From contig JAODUP010000065.1 of assembly GCA_025642065.1 (NCBI GenBank), forward strand, positions 182,501 to 246,500: a stretch of DNA of 64,000 nucleotides, in the 5' to 3' direction. Origin of the DNA: Paralvinella palmiformis (Eukaryota > Annelida > Polychaeta > Terebellida > Alvinellidae). Below the pieces are notes generated by a model, which searched no databases, was not told the origin of the DNA, and saw only the letters and a program-made list of their open reading frames with translations. The translations under genes and the position numbers were made by a program. Numbering within the stretch: the stretch's first letter is position 1; every line of letters begins with the position of its first letter. This document shows, piece after piece, positions 60,865 through 64,000 of this stretch.

Positions 60865-61660
60865 TTTTAGGTCAATGGGTCTATGTGTTCTTATATGTAT
60901 ATTGCTGTCACTTACTAAATATTAGACATCTATCATTTTATATTGAGGAAAAAATCAAGAGGCAAATAAAGACCTAATATTTCTGATATTAGTTAAATAT
61001 CTGTAAATACCTTCCTCGTAGACCTGTCTACCAGTCGCCACCACGACAAAAATATTATTAAAAGTTTTATATTCTATGTCTATTTTTTATTTACCGCGAT
61101 ATTATTTTTAGATACACCAAAGGTCAAGGTCAAGTGGTACTGCCATCTCGGAGCAGGTGGATTCATTAGTGACCGAGTTAATAATATTATTTGGCAAACT
61201 GTTACCAGTAATTGTTCTGTAATGAACTGGTGACTCTTAAATAAGCGACAATACGAGTTAATATAATTAAACTGTTACACAATACACGGCCCATCAAGAA
61301 TTAAGATGGCGTTTCCAGAATTCAGCTTCCTAATTACATTCGGCCATGAAACGAACATGTCCGGTTATGGCAGGTTCATTTGCCTTAGAAAGGAACTAAT
61401 TGGCCCAATTAACGTGGCTAGTTGACGTAGAACGCGGGTGTTTCTTCATGACGGGTTTCTTTGCCATCAACGCTTCAAGAAACATCAGATATATCGATTT
61501 AAATTATGGTACCAAGAGCTCGCGCGCTCTCTCACTCCTCCCCCCGTTAATTAAAAAAATTGCCATGTTTTGATATATTCAAATATAAATGATAATTTAT
61601 ATATCCATCCATCCATCGATCGATCCATTTTATCATAATATATGTGTATGCATCAAATAG
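60208..61660. other. A+T-rich unique noncoding DNA with simple repeats
   Basis: An AAC/AAT-rich tract at about 60640-60725, a TA tract at about 60818-60862 flanked by inverted repeats (listed separately), and an ATCC/ATCG tract at about 61604-61626. No gene. Confidence 0.45.
60810..60876. repeat. (TA)n tract flanked by 10-bp inverted repeats
   Basis: ATTGACCTAA (60810-60819) and TTAGGTCAAT (60867-60876) are exact reverse complements on either side of a TA tract. The whole 67 bp can form one long hairpin. Confidence 0.85.
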
Positions 61661-61866
61661 TGGTAGTAGTAGTAACAGTAATATTACCACTAATAATAAT
61701 AATAGTACTAGTAATTGTAGTAATAGTAGTAGCAGTAGTAATAGTAGCAGCAGCAGTAGTAGTAGTAGATGTAGTAGTAGTAGTAGTAGTAGTAATAGTA
61801 GTAGAAGCAGTAGTAATAGTAGCAGCAGCAGTAGTAGTAGTAGTAGTAGTAGTATATAGTAGTAGA
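61661..61866. repeat. (TAG)n trinucleotide microsatellite
   Basis: TAG/CAG/TAA units for about 200 bases, with a locally repeated TAATAGTAGCAGCAGCAGTAGTAG-type pattern (about 61738 and 61813). Confidence 0.96.
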
Positions 61867-61993
61867 ATCAGCAGTTGAGCATAATGTCACCCCCCCCCTC
61901 CCCAAGAGAATCACTCGATATAATTTGCCAGTTAACTTGACGTGCCCAGTTGACATCAACACGACAATGACATGTGATCAAACATCGCTACGA

Positions 61994-62126
61994 TGACGTC
62001 ATGTCTACTCATCGATCCGCCATCATTCAATCAAGCGCACTGGCCATGATCAATACCAGTCAATCAACGTGATTAATGTCAAATCAAACAATGACGTCAC
62101 GCCGGCGGAATGACGTCATGACGTCA
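61994..62126. promoter_or_regulatory. Cluster of four perfect CRE palindromes
   Basis: TGACGTCA occurs at 61994-62001, 62092-62099, 62111-62118 and 62119-62126, the last two directly abutting. Downstream lie a CACGTG box (about 62180) and an inverted pair of CRE half-sites, GTGACGT/ACGTCAC, at 62258-62275. TGACGTCA is the full CREB/ATF bZIP site. Four in 133 bp cannot be explained by base composition. It may be a cAMP-responsive enhancer or a promoter, but no transcript is visible. Confidence 0.55.
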
Positions 62127-62257
62127 TCGGCGAACGAACTGAGACCCGGATGTGGGCTGTGACTGTCACCTCGCCCGGAACACGTGACCGATCCGTGAGA
62201 GTGCCACCTGGTGTGTGAGAGGAGACGGCATCGCTCGGAGGCGCCGGACAAATCATA

Positions 62258-62275
62258 GTGACGTTGTTACGTCAC
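62258..62275. promoter_or_regulatory. Inverted CRE half-sites
   Basis: GTGACGT (62258-62264) and ACGTCAC (62269-62275) face each other across TGTT. A bZIP-like TTGCGTAAC word follows at about 62310. Confidence 0.4.
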
Positions 62276-62759
62276 CGATATTTCGGATATGACGGCCGCT
62301 TACATCATTTTGCGTAACAACCAATTAAATGAGAGCACTTTCCCCATCGTCTCGAATTATGGAAATTATCTGCGTCGAGCGATCAGAAACCAACCTCCCC
62401 CCGCAATCCAGGAACAACCAATGGCAGTGCAAATAGCTGTCATGTGACCTTACAGCGTGCTCATCGCTGTAATCTCTAATGTAAACAGAACAACGGGCGC
62501 TTCCTAGATTGGATTATTTCTGACTTAATCCGCCGACTTCAGCGTTTCTCTATCAATTTGGGATGAAATAGTCCGAACACAATTTGATACAGAGCCGAAG
62601 TGCTAATAATTTCCATAATAATCTGTATATCGTTGTAATCGAAGCAAATTTAAACTAGCACAATGAAAATACAAAGAAAATGTAAACACTGGATAAATCT
62701 GGCGCTATCCTGAGTGAAAACCAATATAAATGATTACCATACGTATAAGATGAGGACCC
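62276..62759. other. Unique noncoding DNA downstream of the CRE cluster
   Basis: G+C-intermediate to about 62530, then A+T-rich. No gene recognised. Confidence 0.45.
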
Positions 62760-62764
62760 CTCAA

Positions 62765-62933
62765 CTTACACAATCAGTACACTGAAGTTCATTTACACAA
62801 TCAGTACACTGAAGTTCATTTACACAATCAGTACACTGAAGTTCATTTACACAATCAGTACACTGAAGTTCATTTACACAATCAGTACACTGAGGTTCAC
62901 TTACACATTCAGTACACTGAGGTTCACTTTTAA
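62765..62933. repeat. 27-bp minisatellite, about six units
   Basis: Units of the TTACACAATCAGTACACTGA type repeat every 27 bp. The last two units are more diverged (AGGTTCAC, ACATTC). Because 27 is divisible by three, the minus strand stays open through the array as a nine-residue repeat of CTDCVNELQ/CTDCVSEPQ type. The frame is only 61 codons (62761-62946) and lacks any other support as a gene. Confidence 0.93.
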
Positions 62934-63087
62934 AAGGAAGGGACATTTGTATTGGGTATATATAATAGGATATTCTTTTTTAGTACAAATACTTTTAATA
63001 AACCAAGTTGTTCTTGTATACCTTCTGAGTTGTACAATGATACCTGATTTAACCCACTAGCTGACAGTGTGGTAAATGTTATTTTAT

Positions 63088-63092
<5 letters not shown>

Positions 63093-63170
<78 letters not shown>

Positions 63171-63172
63171 AA
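63093..63172. repeat. (TA)n microsatellite
   Basis: About 75 bases of TA with a TTATA slip at the end. Confidence 0.97.
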
Positions 63173-63221
63173 TTATAATTTGTTATAAGGTGACATTATG
63201 AAATATACAGTCACCAGATGA

Positions 63222-63540
63222 TGACTCACCACCATCATCATCCTCAACCACAATAACAATAACAACATCATCATCATCATCATCATCATCATCAACAATA
63301 GTAACAACAATATCATCATCATCATTGTTGTTGTTACTATAGTTACTATTGTTAATGCTGTTATCGTTGTTGTCGTTGTTGTTATTATGCCGCAGCCGTT
63401 GCAGCTATCGAAGCACCAAAAGACAAAACGTCACAAAACAATCCCTTCACCGGCGATGACATATTACGCCCCCCCCCCAATGGAACAAAAATCAACAACA
63501 TCCTAACAACAACAACAACAACAAAATAACAACAGATAGC
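63222..63540. repeat. (ATC)n/(AAC)n/(GTT)n triplet complex with internal inverted repeat
   Basis: ATC tract at 63236-63292, AAC/GTT triplets to 63393, and a second AAC tract at about 63505-63535. AACAATAGTAAC (63294-63305) and GTTACTATTGTT (63342-63353) are exact inverted copies, so the middle can fold into a hairpin. Confidence 0.88.
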
Positions 63541-64000
63541 TCTACTGAAGGATGACAGCCATTCGTCAAAGATCACCTCACTCATATTGTAGATAGGAAT
63601 GTATTGTTCGTTGTCTGTTTGTGGCCGAGACAACCGACCAATAAGAAACTCTTATCTCGGGTCACGACCTCGGGATCTACCGGAGAAATCAGCGTAACAT
63701 CTGGCCAGATAAGATATGATAATTACATCATAATCTAATTAATGACAGCCTTTATATAACTTGATTGACTAAGACCAGCTCGTTTATTATCAGATAAGAA
63801 AGCTAACGTTTCTATATATACCGTGTCGTGTTCTGGATCATGGATCCCGGATAGCGAAAGGTGGTTGATTGATTATAAAAAATTGGTTTTTAGGTTGTGT
63901 TTTGTGTGTGTCTCTGTTTTGTTGTTTTCTTATTGTGCCATCCTTTGATTACCTGGATAATTAATTAATTGGTATTTTGTTCGGCCTGGGCACAAACCGA
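63541..64000. other. Unique noncoding DNA to window end
   Basis: A+T-rich with TAATTA cores at about 63735 and 63960. No gene or repeat recognised. Confidence 0.45.

Overview
The window reads as eukaryotic nuclear DNA from an animal with a repeat-rich genome, and I find no protein-coding gene in it that I can support. No translated frame shows a recognisable domain. The longest frames are microsatellite translations (YIYIY, CVCVC, HTHTH, THSLTHSL, LSIYLSIY) or compositionally random stretches of 60-176 codons without homology I recognise. There is no bacterial gene organisation, rRNA, CRISPR array or clear functional tRNA gene. The mix of dinucleotide and GATA/GAGT/CTGT microsatellites, tRNA-headed SINEs with ATC/ATCA tails and a 'TTTATATAGCGCC' dispersed repeat resembles marine invertebrate, possibly molluscan, genomes. 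That placement is an inference of moderate to low confidence.

Layout. Moderately G+C-rich, non-repetitive blocks (about 0.3-1.15, 3.9-4.9, 7.5-7.9, 9.6-10.2, 13.0-15.2, 21.7-22.3, 28.6-29.9, 31.7-33.6, 34.2-37.2, 38.8-39.8, 42.4-44.2, 44.6-47.4, 51.7-53.5, 55.5-56.3 and 61.9-62.5 kb) alternate with A+T-rich spacer full of microsatellites. The G+C-rich blocks carry homeodomain-type TAATTA cores, E-boxes and other regulatory-looking motifs, as expected of a large intergenic or intronic interval near a developmental gene, but no exon proves this. Three motif clusters stand out: four perfect CRE palindromes (TGACGTCA) within 133 bp at 62.0-62.1 kb, a nuclear-receptor-type cluster at 56.13-56.22 kb, and four CACGTG E-boxes at 13.88-14.24 kb.

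Tandem arrays. There are five true minisatellite or satellite arrays. An 88-bp satellite has 16 nearly identical copies (19.1-20.5 kb). A 31-bp array (8.17-8.68 kb) has a hidden six-unit, 187-bp higher-order period. The others are a 55-bp array (49.5-49.9 kb), a 27-bp array that stays open as a 9-residue Cys-rich repeat (62.8-62.9 kb) and a degenerate 56-bp triplication (53.2-53.4 kb).

Dispersed repeats. Three copies of one tRNA-derived SINE family (18.2, 46.7 and 47.7 kb) are present, one of them inside an ACT microsatellite. Several single tRNA-headed elements lie at 6.9, 20.9, 21.6, 25.3, 53.4 and possibly 57.0 kb. Copies of the TTTATATAGCGCC repeat lie at 10.5, 10.8 and 48.7 kb. A short element that always runs into a (CA)n tail occurs at 23.3, 31.4 and 51.35 kb. 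A nearly identical inverted pair lies at 25.56-25.80 and 38.33-38.57 kb. The 38.3-kb copy is bordered by a hammerhead-ribozyme-like fold, which is the most unusual element I found. Several strong hairpins (5.2, 8.0, 13.6 and 13.7 kb) are otherwise unexplained.
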